DNA of 64,000 bases from Salibacteraceae bacterium (GTDB lineage: Bacteria > Bacteroidota > Bacteroidia > Flavobacteriales_G > Salibacteraceae): contig JAGYJZ010000004.1 of the NCBI GenBank assembly GCA_018401875.1, positions 124,001 through 188,000 of the forward strand. Direction: 5' to 3'. The notes below the pieces were generated by a model. It did not search any database. It saw nothing but the letters and a program-made list of their open reading frames with translations, and was not told the origin of the DNA. The translations under genes were made by a program, and so were the position numbers. Shown piece by piece: positions 28,142-37,000 of this stretch. The number at the start of each line of letters is the position of its first letter. Position 1 is the stretch's first letter.

Positions 28142-29414
28142 CAATCATCAAGACGATATAGACAAGACCTTTCGTGATCGATTTGATGGACTAAAAGACC
28201 ACTCTATTGATCCTTCAGTCCAGTGGTCTGAGTTTGAAGCAGTGGGCAGCGCACCAATGGATGTTGGATTTTCTTCTTCCAGTGCTTTGTCATCTTCTTG
28301 GGGTGTTGCTGCCTCAGTTGCTGGCCTGCTGGGTTTAGCGGTGTTCACATCGCAGGATAAAACCGAATTACCCCTTCCTAAAATACAAGATCAAACACAT
28401 GAGGTTTCGATAGTGAATGAAGGCTTTGACCTGAATAACGATGTTTTCAGGGTAAGCTCTGGCGTTAGCAATGACCAAGGTACATCATCTACTGACCTTG
28501 AACGAATGGCTTTTTCGCAAGCGAAGATATCAGTGAAAGAAACAGCTGAGGTTCGTGAGCAAGTTATGTTTCGAACTGAACCCATCCAGAAAGAATCGAG
28601 CGTTCAGAGCTTCAATGCAGCCCAAAAAGAACAATTGCAAAGAATGGATCCTCTTGATCTGACCATTGAATTGGCAGGAGTAGAAAAGAGAGATATCCCC
28701 GCAATCAAAACCAATGAAAGCATAGTTTTTCAGCGATCAAAGAATTTGTTTGTTCGAGCTGGTGGTCGCACCGGAACGGGGGAATCAAACTCGGAAATAG
28801 CGCCCGCGCAATGGAGGTTGAATGGATTAATTTCTGTAGGCTATACCTACGCTATTTCGGCTAAAACATTTGTGAGTATTGAGGCGGGTTACCTTGTTCG
28901 TTCAGGAAATGGAGTAGAACGTTCGAGAAGAATTGATCTTGATCCATTGTTCTCTATGTTTTCATCTTCCAATGGTTTTACGAATTCATCATCCCTTGTG
29001 TTGCCATCACCAAACTCTATAGATGTACGAGAAAGTTTGGTGGCGACACAAATGAGTTTTGTGCATATTCCAGCGCTTGTTCACGTGACTGTAAGTCCTA
29101 AATCAAACGCATCGATTGGATGTTATGCCGATTATCTATTGAGCGTTAGAAACGAATCGTATATGGTGTATAATGGTCAGGATTATATTAATGCAGATTT
29201 GGGCCTTGGAACCCTAGAAACGAAAGAAGGTCTTAATTTAATGCGTTTAGGGCTAATTGCTGGTTATGAGCATTCTATTACAGACAAGTTTTCGGGAGAT
29301 GTTAGAGCAACGCTGCCAATAACAAGTATTTACGATCGTAAAAGCGATTTGTATGCTCCGAAAGAACCAAATAAAATGGTTGATATTCAGTTTTCTATTA
29401 ATTATAAAATTTAG
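28134..29414 (+). CDS. Anti-sigma-like membrane protein with C-terminal beta-barrel-like region
   Basis: A 426-residue protein overlapping the sigma-factor gene by 8 nt. The N-terminal ~60 residues are acidic and presumably cytoplasmic, followed by one membrane helix (SSSWGVAASVAGLLGLAVF, about 53-71). A disordered stretch to about 195 precedes a beta-strand-rich C-terminal half with alternating hydrophobic and aromatic residues (LFVRAGGR..., VSIEAGYLVRSG, ending IQFSINYKI), as in small outer-membrane barrels. Position suggests regulation of the sigma factor, but no classical zinc-binding anti-sigma motif is visible. An inner-membrane helix joined to a barrel-like domain is unusual in topology. 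Confidence 0.7.
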   Translation: MDNNHQDDIDKTFRDRFDGLKDHSIDPSVQWSEFEAVGSAPMDVGFSSSSALSSSWGVAASVAGLLGLAVFTSQDKTELPLPKIQDQTHEVSIVNEGFDLNNDVFRVSSGVSNDQGTSSTDLERMAFSQAKISVKETAEVREQVMFRTEPIQKESSVQSFNAAQKEQLQRMDPLDLTIELAGVEKRDIPAIKTNESIVFQRSKNLFVRAGGRTGTGESNSEIAPAQWRLNGLISVGYTYAISAKTFVSIEAGYLVRSGNGVERSRRIDLDPLFSMFSSSNGFTNSSSLVLPSPNSIDVRESLVATQMSFVHIPALVHVTVSPKSNASIGCYADYLLSVRNESYMVYNGQDYINADLGLGTLETKEGLNLMRLGLIAGYEHSITDKFSGDVRATLPITSIYDRKSDLYAPKEPNKMVDIQFSINYKI

Positions 29415-30583
29415 AAAGAGATTACCTTATTCTTCTTTCTTTTCTTCCCAAAATTTAGTTTCGGTGCTTTGAATTTTCGTTTCGAGTTTTTGATGCCCTT
29501 TGTTTTGTAAGTTTTTCCTTTCGCCCGATTTGGGGTTATTTTTCTCCTGCTTTTCTTGTAGGACTCACCCTTCATCCGCCTGCTTTGCTTAAACTTTCTA
29601 TTGGTCACAGAAGGGGTAAAAGACTTGCTTAAAGTTACTTGAAGAAACATGTAGGTATCGTTACTTTTTGCATTTCCTCTTGGTTGGTCTTTGGTATACC
29701 AATCAGGATTAGGAACATCAGAAAGGGCCACACTTGGGTTTGCGAAATATGCGGCAAGTTTTCCATCCCGTTCTAAGATCTTATCGTTGTCATAATAAAA
29801 TCCACTTGCGTCATCGATGTAGTCAGTAGTGGTCCAGCGATAAGCAAAGTCGAGTCCTAAGGTGAAGTTGTTATTCAATAACATGTACACACCACCTCCT
29901 AAAGGAAACCCGAAAGCCATTCGCCTGTATGGATCAGGCCCATCTGCGAAACCCTGCCCACCTGTGTTTAATGGCTGTAAAGCATAGTAATCATTTCCAA
30001 TCTTACCTTTTGGGTTGAAATAGAAAAGCCCTGCCCCAGCGCTTACATAAGCTCCAAAACGATTACCATTGAAAATTTTGGTTGTGTTGGCTCCTGAAAG
30101 ATGGATGTAGGTGGGTTTGATGAGGTGAAACTCATAAATGGCTGAAAGTTCAACAATTGCGGATTTGAAATTTATGTTTCGATAGCGCCTGTTTGGATAG
30201 GCAGTGAGTGCATCATCTCCCCTAACCTCACCGTAAGTTAGATAACCGCGCATGGCATGATATTCTCGTAAAAAATAGCGGGCACCAGCTGACAAACTGT
30301 ACCGTGTTAAGGTTGGCTCTAAATCGAACACAAAAGGCTGGGAAACACCATCTTGTCCGCCAAGGTCGCCAAGAAAATTAGAGGGGCCTGCACCAATCAT
30401 AAACTCTAGCCGTGTCGCTTTCCAGTCGATGGGACTATCCTTCAGCTTCGGATCTGAATAGCTTTTGTTACTCGGCCCTTTGCTAATCTTTGGGTCTTTC
30501 AATTGCTGAGCATGCGCCATTGAAAATGAAAGCATAAGCCACGCTATGAGCAGTGAGGTACAGTATGTGATTTTAGGATTCAA
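29411..30583 (-). CDS. PorG/DUF6089-like outer-membrane beta-barrel protein with basic tail
   Basis: A 390-residue protein. The signal peptide (about 1-26, ending MAHAQ) is followed by a beta-barrel region (about 55-325) with the pattern of DUF6089 proteins, the family that includes T9SS protein PorG (GAGPSNFLGDLGG, YGEVRGDD, NFKSAIVELSAIYEF). The last ~64 residues are highly basic (about half Lys/Arg) and of low complexity. I start at TTG 30583, giving MNPKITYC and a normal signal peptide, because a perfect TACCTTTG box at 30604-30611 lies downstream of the ATG at 30619. Its stop overlaps that of the convergent barrel-like gene. Confidence 0.75.
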   Translation of the reverse strand: MNPKITYCTSLLIAWLMLSFSMAHAQQLKDPKISKGPSNKSYSDPKLKDSPIDWKATRLEFMIGAGPSNFLGDLGGQDGVSQPFVFDLEPTLTRYSLSAGARYFLREYHAMRGYLTYGEVRGDDALTAYPNRRYRNINFKSAIVELSAIYEFHLIKPTYIHLSGANTTKIFNGNRFGAYVSAGAGLFYFNPKGKIGNDYYALQPLNTGGQGFADGPDPYRRMAFGFPLGGGVYMLLNNNFTLGLDFAYRWTTTDYIDDASGFYYDNDKILERDGKLAAYFANPSVALSDVPNPDWYTKDQPRGNAKSNDTYMFLQVTLSKSFTPSVTNRKFKQSRRMKGESYKKSRRKITPNRAKGKTYKTKGIKNSKRKFKAPKLNFGKKRKKNKVISF

Positions 30584-30603
30584 TGCTGAATTACAAAACG
30601 TTA

Positions 30604-30611
30604 CAAAGGTA
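30604..30611 (-). promoter_or_regulatory. -7 promoter box TACCTTTG for the PorG-like gene
   Basis: Exact TAnnTTTG match ending 20 nt before TTG 30583 and 3' of the in-frame ATG at 30619, so that ATG cannot be in a transcript made from it. Confidence 0.5.
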
Positions 30612-30644
30612 AGCGACATTTAACTTCCCTTGAGACGATATCTG

Positions 30645-31892
30645 TCAAGCGTTGGTCAATGTCAAAACAGTAATTTCTGGCAAGATTCCAAAACGGCCGG
30701 GATAGCCGATGTATCCAAAACCCCGATTGACATATAACTGTTGTCCATCTTGCTGATACAAGTCGGCCCACTCAGGATAAAAGTACTTTACAGGGCTCCA
30801 TTTAACACTGCCCACTTCAATGCCAAACTGCATACCATGAGTGTGGCCTGAAAACATCACTGAGATGTCTTTATATTTTGGCAATACCTCTTCTTTCCAG
30901 TGGCTTGGATCGTGTGATAAAAGAAGTTTAACAGGCTCTTTTTCAGTGCCGATTAATGCTTTTTCCATATCTCCATACTTCGGAAACCTTCCTTTAGCAC
31001 CCCAGTTTTCAATTCCAATTACACAGATGCTGTCGTTTCCCCTTACAATTCTCCTGTTTTCATTGATCAATACATCCCAGCCAAGTTCGGTGCGTTGACG
31101 ATGAATAAGAGATTGCAAATTATCTCGCTTTTCCTGCACATTCTCCCAAGGCACGTAATCGCCATAATCATGATTTCCCAATACGCTAAAGACACCGTCT
31201 TTGCTTTTTATTTTCGAGAATACTTCGACCCAACCATCGAGCTCGTTAGCCCGGTTGTTGACTAAATCACCAGTGAAGAAAACAGCATCTGCTTCTTGCT
31301 CGTTGATGAGATTAATCCCTTTAATTACAGCATTTTTATTCCAAAATGACCCAAGATGAATGTCAGAAATTTGGAGAATTTTGTACCCCTCGAAAGAGGC
31401 AGGAAGGTCTTTGATCTTTAATTTTCTCCTTCTAACGGTGTAGTCGTGCGCACCGCTCAGCACACCCCAACCCATAGTTAATAAAGGTAAAGCGGCAGAT
31501 ACCGCGCCTATGCTTGCTAAGAATTCATTTCTGGAAACTCCAGCGTCAGATTCTGCCAATGATGGATTCATTTTTTTCCAAACCAGCTTAACCAATCGAA
31601 GGGCATCATCTAATAAGAGGAAAAGTGCAAAAAAGAACTTGCCTAGAATATTTGCAACACCAATCGTTGCGATGATCATCAAAATTTTGCGCCCTTTGTC
31701 ATTAGAGGATAGCGGCTCGTACAACAAAAATGACAGCAACGTCATTACTGTTAGTCCCCAGAACACGATTTTCAAAATCCGTTGGAGGGTTGCGGGAAAG
31801 TTGCTCATGGCTACTTTCAATCCCTGATACGCGTAAATATCAAAGAGTAAAAGGGCTCCTGATAGGATTGCGAATAAGAGCAGTCTATTCAT
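30645..31892 (-). CDS. Membrane-anchored calcineurin-type metallophosphoesterase
   Basis: A 415-residue protein. Three to four N-terminal hydrophobic segments (about 1-120) precede a metallophosphoesterase domain with ISDIHLG, FTGDLVNN, VLGNHDYG and FSGHTHGMQFG, the complete set of metal-ligand blocks. It belongs to the YkuE/YaeI-like group; the substrate is unknown, and lipid pyrophosphates such as UDP-diacylglucosamine are one known possibility in related enzymes. ATG 31892 is the start; the frame stays open upstream only because it reads through a terminator and tRNA-Cys. Confidence 0.88.
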   Translation of the reverse strand: MNRLLLFAILSGALLLFDIYAYQGLKVAMSNFPATLQRILKIVFWGLTVMTLLSFLLYEPLSSNDKGRKILMIIATIGVANILGKFFFALFLLLDDALRLVKLVWKKMNPSLAESDAGVSRNEFLASIGAVSAALPLLTMGWGVLSGAHDYTVRRRKLKIKDLPASFEGYKILQISDIHLGSFWNKNAVIKGINLINEQEADAVFFTGDLVNNRANELDGWVEVFSKIKSKDGVFSVLGNHDYGDYVPWENVQEKRDNLQSLIHRQRTELGWDVLINENRRIVRGNDSICVIGIENWGAKGRFPKYGDMEKALIGTEKEPVKLLLSHDPSHWKEEVLPKYKDISVMFSGHTHGMQFGIEVGSVKWSPVKYFYPEWADLYQQDGQQLYVNRGFGYIGYPGRFGILPEITVLTLTNA

Positions 31893-31906
31893 AAGGCGTT
31901 CAAACA

Positions 31907-31935
31907 AAAAAACCTCGAATAAGTTTCGAGGTTTT
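31907..31935 (-). terminator. Intrinsic terminator after tRNA-Cys
   Basis: An inverted repeat, AAAAACCTCGAA and TTCGAGGTTTTT, around a 5-nt loop gives a 12-bp stem with a T run on the minus strand. It lies 15 nt downstream of the tRNA-Cys 3' end and 15 nt before the phosphoesterase ATG. Confidence 0.75.
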
Positions 31936-31949
31936 TGGATTAAAGTGTG

Positions 31950-32020
31950 AGGTCTCGAGCGGATTCGAACCGCTGTAGCTGGTTTTGCAGACCAGTGCCT
32001 AGCCACTCGGCCACGAGACC
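31950..32020 (-). tRNA. tRNA-Cys (GCA)
   Basis: A 71-nt cloverleaf. The acceptor stem is GGTCTCG/CGAGACC. The anticodon stem CTGGT/ACCAG holds loop CTGCAAA, giving anticodon GCA. The T arm is GCGGTTCGAATCCGC and the discriminator base is T (U in RNA). CCA is not encoded. A terminator follows directly. Confidence 0.97.
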
Positions 32021-32040
32021 CATTGAAGGCGCGAATTTAG

Positions 32041-32409
32041 CTAATTATTTTCTGTCCTTTCGATGGAAGTTTTAACGGCTACGTAATCTATCTGAAATCG
32101 CACAGGAGGAGCGAGTTTCTTGATTTCAATGTCAACTTGAGTTGCTGATATAAAGTGATTTAAAATTTCTTTACCCAACGTTTCAGCAACTGTTTCAATC
32201 AAATTTTGAGGAGTTGCAAAGACCCTTTCAGCAATTTCCATGACGCGCACATAATCTACCGCTTGTTGAATATCATCCGTTTTTGCAGCCAACGAATTGT
32301 CTACGTGTATTTCAATATCTGCTAAAAACACACCTCCTGTGAGGCGCTCTTCAGCATGACAACCGTGCTTTGCATGAAAGCGCAACCCTTTTACTATAAC
32401 TCTATCCAT
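32041..32409 (-). CDS. folB: Dihydroneopterin aldolase
   Basis: A 122-residue FolB that converts 7,8-dihydroneopterin to 6-hydroxymethyl-dihydropterin in folate synthesis. The family signature is seen in GLRFHAKHGCHAEE near the N-terminus, the central AVDYVRVMEIAERV, and K98-type catalytic lysine region IKKLAPP. It overlaps the end of gltX by 8 nt and is read from the gltX transcript. tRNA-Cys follows 20 nt downstream. Confidence 0.93.
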   Translation of the reverse strand: MDRVIVKGLRFHAKHGCHAEERLTGGVFLADIEIHVDNSLAAKTDDIQQAVDYVRVMEIAERVFATPQNLIETVAETLGKEILNHFISATQVDIEIKKLAPPVRFQIDYVAVKTSIERTENN

Positions 32410-33925
32410 TTGAAAGCGTCTGAACTCCGTCTCGCAACCTTTTTATACTTTCTGCTTTTCCTAGAAAAGCCATTATGTCAAATAGGCTAGGTCCCGCGCC
32501 TTTACCTGAAACTAGCACCCTAAGCAATGGAAGTACAGCGCCCATTCCTATTTCTCGATCCTTTAAATAAGTTGTAAATATTTCATTCAATTGATCAGCT
32601 GTGAAGTCTGAATCTTCGAAAAGGGAAGTGATTTCGGAAATGATGTGCCCTGAGTTTTCCTTCCACTTTTTGCTAATGGTTTGGTCGTCATAGGAAGCAG
32701 GTCTTTCAAAAAGGTAACGCCCTTCTAGCATGTCCTCAACAAATACGGCCCGCTCTTTCATCAAGCTCACAAATATTGGGAGCTTTTCTGTGCTGTATTC
32801 TATACCTGCTCGCTCTAAATATGGGATAAGTAGTTGAACAAGCTCATCGTCAGACTTCATGCGCAGATACTGCTGATTGTACCAACGGGTTTTATCGGCA
32901 TCAAACTTTGACCCTGATTTACCAACGCGTTCCAATTTGAACGTTTCGATTAACTCATCCATAGAAAACAGCTCTTGTTGTGTTCCTGGGTTCCAGCCTA
33001 AAAAAGCAAGCATGTTTACAAAAGCTTCTGGGAAAAAGCCTTTTTCGCGATAACCAGAAGAGATTTCACCGGTAGTTTGGTCTTTCCACTCCAATGGAAA
33101 AACAGGAAAACCGAGTCTATCTCCGTCTCGTTTACTCAGTTTGCCATTGCCGTCAGGGCGCAAGATTAAAGGCAGGTGAGCAAATTCAGGACGCACATCT
33201 TCCCATCCCAAAAAGCGATAGAGCAAAATATGCAACGGTGCTGATGGAAGCCATTCCTCACCTCGAATAACATGAGAAATCCGCATAGTGTAGTCATCTA
33301 CAATATTTGCGAGATGATAAGTAGGCATGCCGTCAGATTTAAATAGCACCTTATCGTCTAGGCTAGAGGTGTTAACCTGCACCCAACCACGAATAATGTC
33401 TTGAAACCTCACCTCTTCATTCCGTGGTATTTTCACACGAATGGTATAAGGTTCGCCTGCATCTAGTTTAGCTTGAACCTCATCTGAAGACATCGTCAGA
33501 GAGTTTTTCATCGTCATACGGATAGCCGCATTGTATTGCGGGTTTGGAACTTTTGCCCGCTTCAGTCGCTCGCGCATTTCGTCAAGTTCTTCAGCTGTAT
33601 CAAAGGCATAATAGGCATGACCTGCAGCGATTAACTGATCGGCATATTGACGATACATTGGCTTTCGTTCAGATTGTCGATAGGGCCCAAAATCTCCGCC
33701 TTTCCATGGGTCTTCATCTGTATGCATGCCCGTCCATTCTAGTGCTTCTTTAATATAGTCTTCAGCACCAGGTACAAACCTTGCTTGGTCAGTATCTTCA
33801 ATTCTTAAAATGAATTGGCCGTTGTTTGCTTTGGCAAATAAATAGTTGAACAATGCAGTGCGAACTCCACCCATGTGCAGTGGGCCTGTAGGACTAGGGG
33901 CAAATCTCACTTTTACGTCTCTCAC
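32402..33925 (-). CDS. gltX: Glutamate--tRNA ligase
   Basis: A 507-residue class I synthetase. The HIGH-type motif appears as PTGPLHMGG at residues 12-20 and the KMSKS-type motif as KLSKRDG. The C-terminal helical anticodon-binding domain is complete. The presence of gatA/gatC in the same window fits a GluRS that may also misacylate tRNA-Gln, though gatB and glnS status are unknown. Start GTG at 33925 gives MRDVKVRFAPSPTG; a TATCTTTG box lies 22 nt upstream. Confidence 0.95.
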   Translation of the reverse strand: MRDVKVRFAPSPTGPLHMGGVRTALFNYLFAKANNGQFILRIEDTDQARFVPGAEDYIKEALEWTGMHTDEDPWKGGDFGPYRQSERKPMYRQYADQLIAAGHAYYAFDTAEELDEMRERLKRAKVPNPQYNAAIRMTMKNSLTMSSDEVQAKLDAGEPYTIRVKIPRNEEVRFQDIIRGWVQVNTSSLDDKVLFKSDGMPTYHLANIVDDYTMRISHVIRGEEWLPSAPLHILLYRFLGWEDVRPEFAHLPLILRPDGNGKLSKRDGDRLGFPVFPLEWKDQTTGEISSGYREKGFFPEAFVNMLAFLGWNPGTQQELFSMDELIETFKLERVGKSGSKFDADKTRWYNQQYLRMKSDDELVQLLIPYLERAGIEYSTEKLPIFVSLMKERAVFVEDMLEGRYLFERPASYDDQTISKKWKENSGHIISEITSLFEDSDFTADQLNEIFTTYLKDREIGMGAVLPLLRVLVSGKGAGPSLFDIMAFLGKAESIKRLRDGVQTLSNG

Positions 33926-33947
33926 AATGATTACTTTTTTAGGGCGC

Positions 33948-33955
33948 CAAAGATA
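33948..33955 (-). promoter_or_regulatory. -7 promoter box TATCTTTG for gltX-folB
   Basis: Exact TAnnTTTG match in the divergent gltX/DUF4175 spacer, ending 22 nt before GTG 33925. Confidence 0.55.
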
Positions 33956-34031
33956 GCTAGTCCTTTTACCCGTATGCGCTTAGTTTGATTTTCTTTAACC
34001 CACGTTAACAGCAAATGACGCAATTGGTTAA

Positions 34032-34039
34032 TACCTTTG
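34032..34039 (+). promoter_or_regulatory. -7 promoter box TACCTTTG for the DUF4175 gene
   Basis: Exact TAnnTTTG match ending 9 nt before ATG 34049. It overlaps a TTG (34037) that would otherwise extend the gene. Confidence 0.6.
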
Positions 34040-34048
34040 AAAGCATCT

Positions 34049-37000
34049 ATGGACAGTTTGGTCAGGTTAAAGCAAAACATCCGCGCATACTTGAGGCGGA
34101 CATACTTAAGTCAATTCATCAGTGGATCTCTTATAACCGCTGGTCTGTTGGGGTTTTTGTGGGTGTTATTTTCACTGCTTGAGTATTTATTTCGCTTTGG
34201 AACTCAGGCAAGAGCCGTGCTGTTTTATGGCTTTGTGGTTATCGCGATTGGCTTACTGGTAATACAAATTGTTATTCCACTACTCAGGTTTTTGGGTTTG
34301 TTAAACCATAAAAAACCCAACGATGTAGCAAAAGAAATCGGGAGTAAAATTGCATTTATCGAAGACCGACTTTTAAATGTGCTGAGTTTAGAATCAACGT
34401 TGCCGAATTCACACAGTGCACTAACCGAGGCTAGTCTTCGGCAAAAAGCGAATCAGTTGAATGGGTTTAATTTTTCAGATGCGGTTGATTTTAGAGCTAG
34501 CTTTAGGTGGATTGGGTTAACGCTGATTCCTCTTTTGATTTCAGTTTTTCTCTACATGTGGGATGCAAATCTTCTCTCTGACGGGTCTGCCCGTCTGGTC
34601 AGTTATAATCAGAGTTTTATTGCACCAGCTCCGTTTCAGTTCGACATTAAAAATGAGGTGCTCGAAGTGGCAGAAGGCGCTTCTTTTCATTTGCAGGTCA
34701 ATACCATAGGGAAAAGTATTCCGGAAAACGTGTTCCTAATCGTTGATGGCGCGGAGTTTCGAATGAAGAGTGAAAGCCGTGGTGCGTTTACGTTTGAATT
34801 TAATAACGTACGCAGCAATAAGCAGTTTCAACTACGTGGTGCTTCTGTTTATTCTGAAGACTTTCTATTAGAGGCCATCCCGCTGCCGAAAGTGCTTAGA
34901 AGTGAAGCATACTTAGATTTTCCTTCCTACACGAGAAAGCCAAACGAAACGGTTTTGAATAGAACTCAACTTGTCATTCCTGAAGGCACTCAAGTGAGAT
35001 GGCGACTGGATGTCAAGAACGCAAGAACTAGTGTTGTTCATATTGATTCAACGCGCATTGAAGGCTCTGGAAACAGTGATATGCTTTCAATTCAAAGAGC
35101 GTTCTTTAAGTCATCGACACTAAATGTGGCCCTGCAAGGTCAGAAAGGGCTTCAAGACAGTGTACAGATTAAAGTGAGCGTAGTGCCAGATGCTAATCCT
35201 TTGATTTCTGTGGAGAACAGGGTTGACTCAGCAAGTGGTAGTTATTTTTTTAAGGGAAGATTAAATGACGATTATGGGTTTACTAAATTGCGCTTTGTTG
35301 TTCAATCAAATGGGTTGAATATAAATACAGAAGCGTTGATGGTTGATCCCGACATGTTGGATCAAGGGTTTTCTTTTGCGTGGAGCCCCGATACCTTAAT
35401 TCAAAACCCAGGAGATGAATTGGTTTATTTCTTTGAAGTTTGGGATAATGATGCTATAAATGGCGCGAAGTCTTCAAGGTCAAAGTCTTGGAGTATTAAA
35501 GTTCCTACCCTTGATGAGTTGAATGAAGAGAGCAGTGAGCGATCGTCTTCAACCAAGGCATCACTGTCAAATTCAACTTCTGAATTGGATAAAATGCAGA
35601 AGGAGTTGGAAAAACTGAAGCGCGATTTGCTCCAAAAAAAGAATCCAGATTGGCAAGATCGGGAAGCGCTTAAGGATATCCTAGAGAAGCAAAAGAAGAT
35701 GATGGAGAATCTGGAGAAGAAAGCGCTCCAGCAAGGTAAACAACAGGAGATGGATAAAAAGTTTAATTCTTACTCTGAGGACATAATGCAAAAGCAAGAG
35801 ATGATCCAAGAAATGTTTGAAAAACTATTTGACGAGGAGTTTAAAGAGAAATATGAGGAGATGAGTAAGTTGCTTGATGAGATGAGTAAGTCGGAAATGC
35901 TCCAGAAACTTGAACAAATGAATCTGGATAATGAGCAACTTGAAAAGGAATTAGACCGCACGTTGGAGTTGTTCAAACAATTAGAACTTGAAAAGAAAGT
36001 GGAGGACAACCTGGAAAGGCTTGGTGAGCTGGTTAAAGAGCAGAATGAGCTTACTGAGCAAACCCAAGATAAAAAATCGCTTACTGACGATCTAATGGAG
36101 AGACAAGAAGATTTAAATGAGAAGATGGATCATTTAGACAAGGAGCTCACGAAAATGGACGAGCTGAATCAGGCATTAGAAGAACCTCAGCCGCTTCCGG
36201 ATCTGAGTGAACTATCTAATGGCGCTAAAAACGACATGAGAGAGGCGAAGGATGAATTAGAGAAATCCAACAAAGGCAAGGCAGCGAAAAGCCAGAGTGA
36301 GGCCAGTGATAAAATGGATGAGATGAAAGAATCATTGTCATCTTTTCAGGAACAACAGTCGAAAGGTCAACAAGCAGAGAACCTTGAAGATATGCGTCAA
36401 TTGTTGGAGAATATTATTGACTTGTCGCTGAATCAAGAACAAGTGATGGAAGCTTTTAAACCAGTAAAGGGAAATGACCCAAAATATGTGGAGCTTACTA
36501 AGAAACAAAAGAATTTAGTGGATGATACGCGCAGTGTAGAGGACTCATTGTTGGCATTGAGTAAGCGTGTGCCACAGATTAGTAAGGTAATAAATGATGA
36601 GATGTCGGCTGTAAAGTTCAATATGGCAAAGTCGCTAAATTACATGAGCGATCAGCCACCAAACCGTGAAGATCAATACAAGGCAATGTCATTAGAGCGG
36701 CAACAATACGCAATGACGTCATTGAATAATTTAGCGCTGCTTTTCGATGAGATTATTAAGAATATGCAGAAGCAAATGGCGCCTATGTCTAAGGGCTCGG
36801 GTGAATGTGATAAGCCAGGCAGTGGTAAAGGCACGAAGCCATCTGCTGCTGAAATGAAAAAGATGCAAGAGAGCTTGAATAAGCAATTGGAGGCCTTAAA
36901 AAAGGCTCTGGAGAAAGGAGAAAATCCAAATGGCAAGAAACCAGGGCAGAAGCCAGGCAGTGCCGATGGTCAGAGTGGATTGGGTGGTGGCATGAGTAAA

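Noticed and set aside
30584..30619. ATG at 30619 as start of the PorG-like gene.
   Set aside because: It lies upstream of the promoter box and puts 12 residues before an otherwise normal signal peptide.
31893..32006. N-terminal extension of the metallophosphoesterase frame.
   Set aside because: The extension reads through the terminator and tRNA-Cys; ATG 31892 starts the hydrophobic N-terminus.
35770..36009. Long open frame antisense to the DUF4175 coiled coil.
   Set aside because: It is produced by the Lys/Glu-rich codon pattern of the sense gene (Ser/Phe-rich on the other strand); no start signal or family match.
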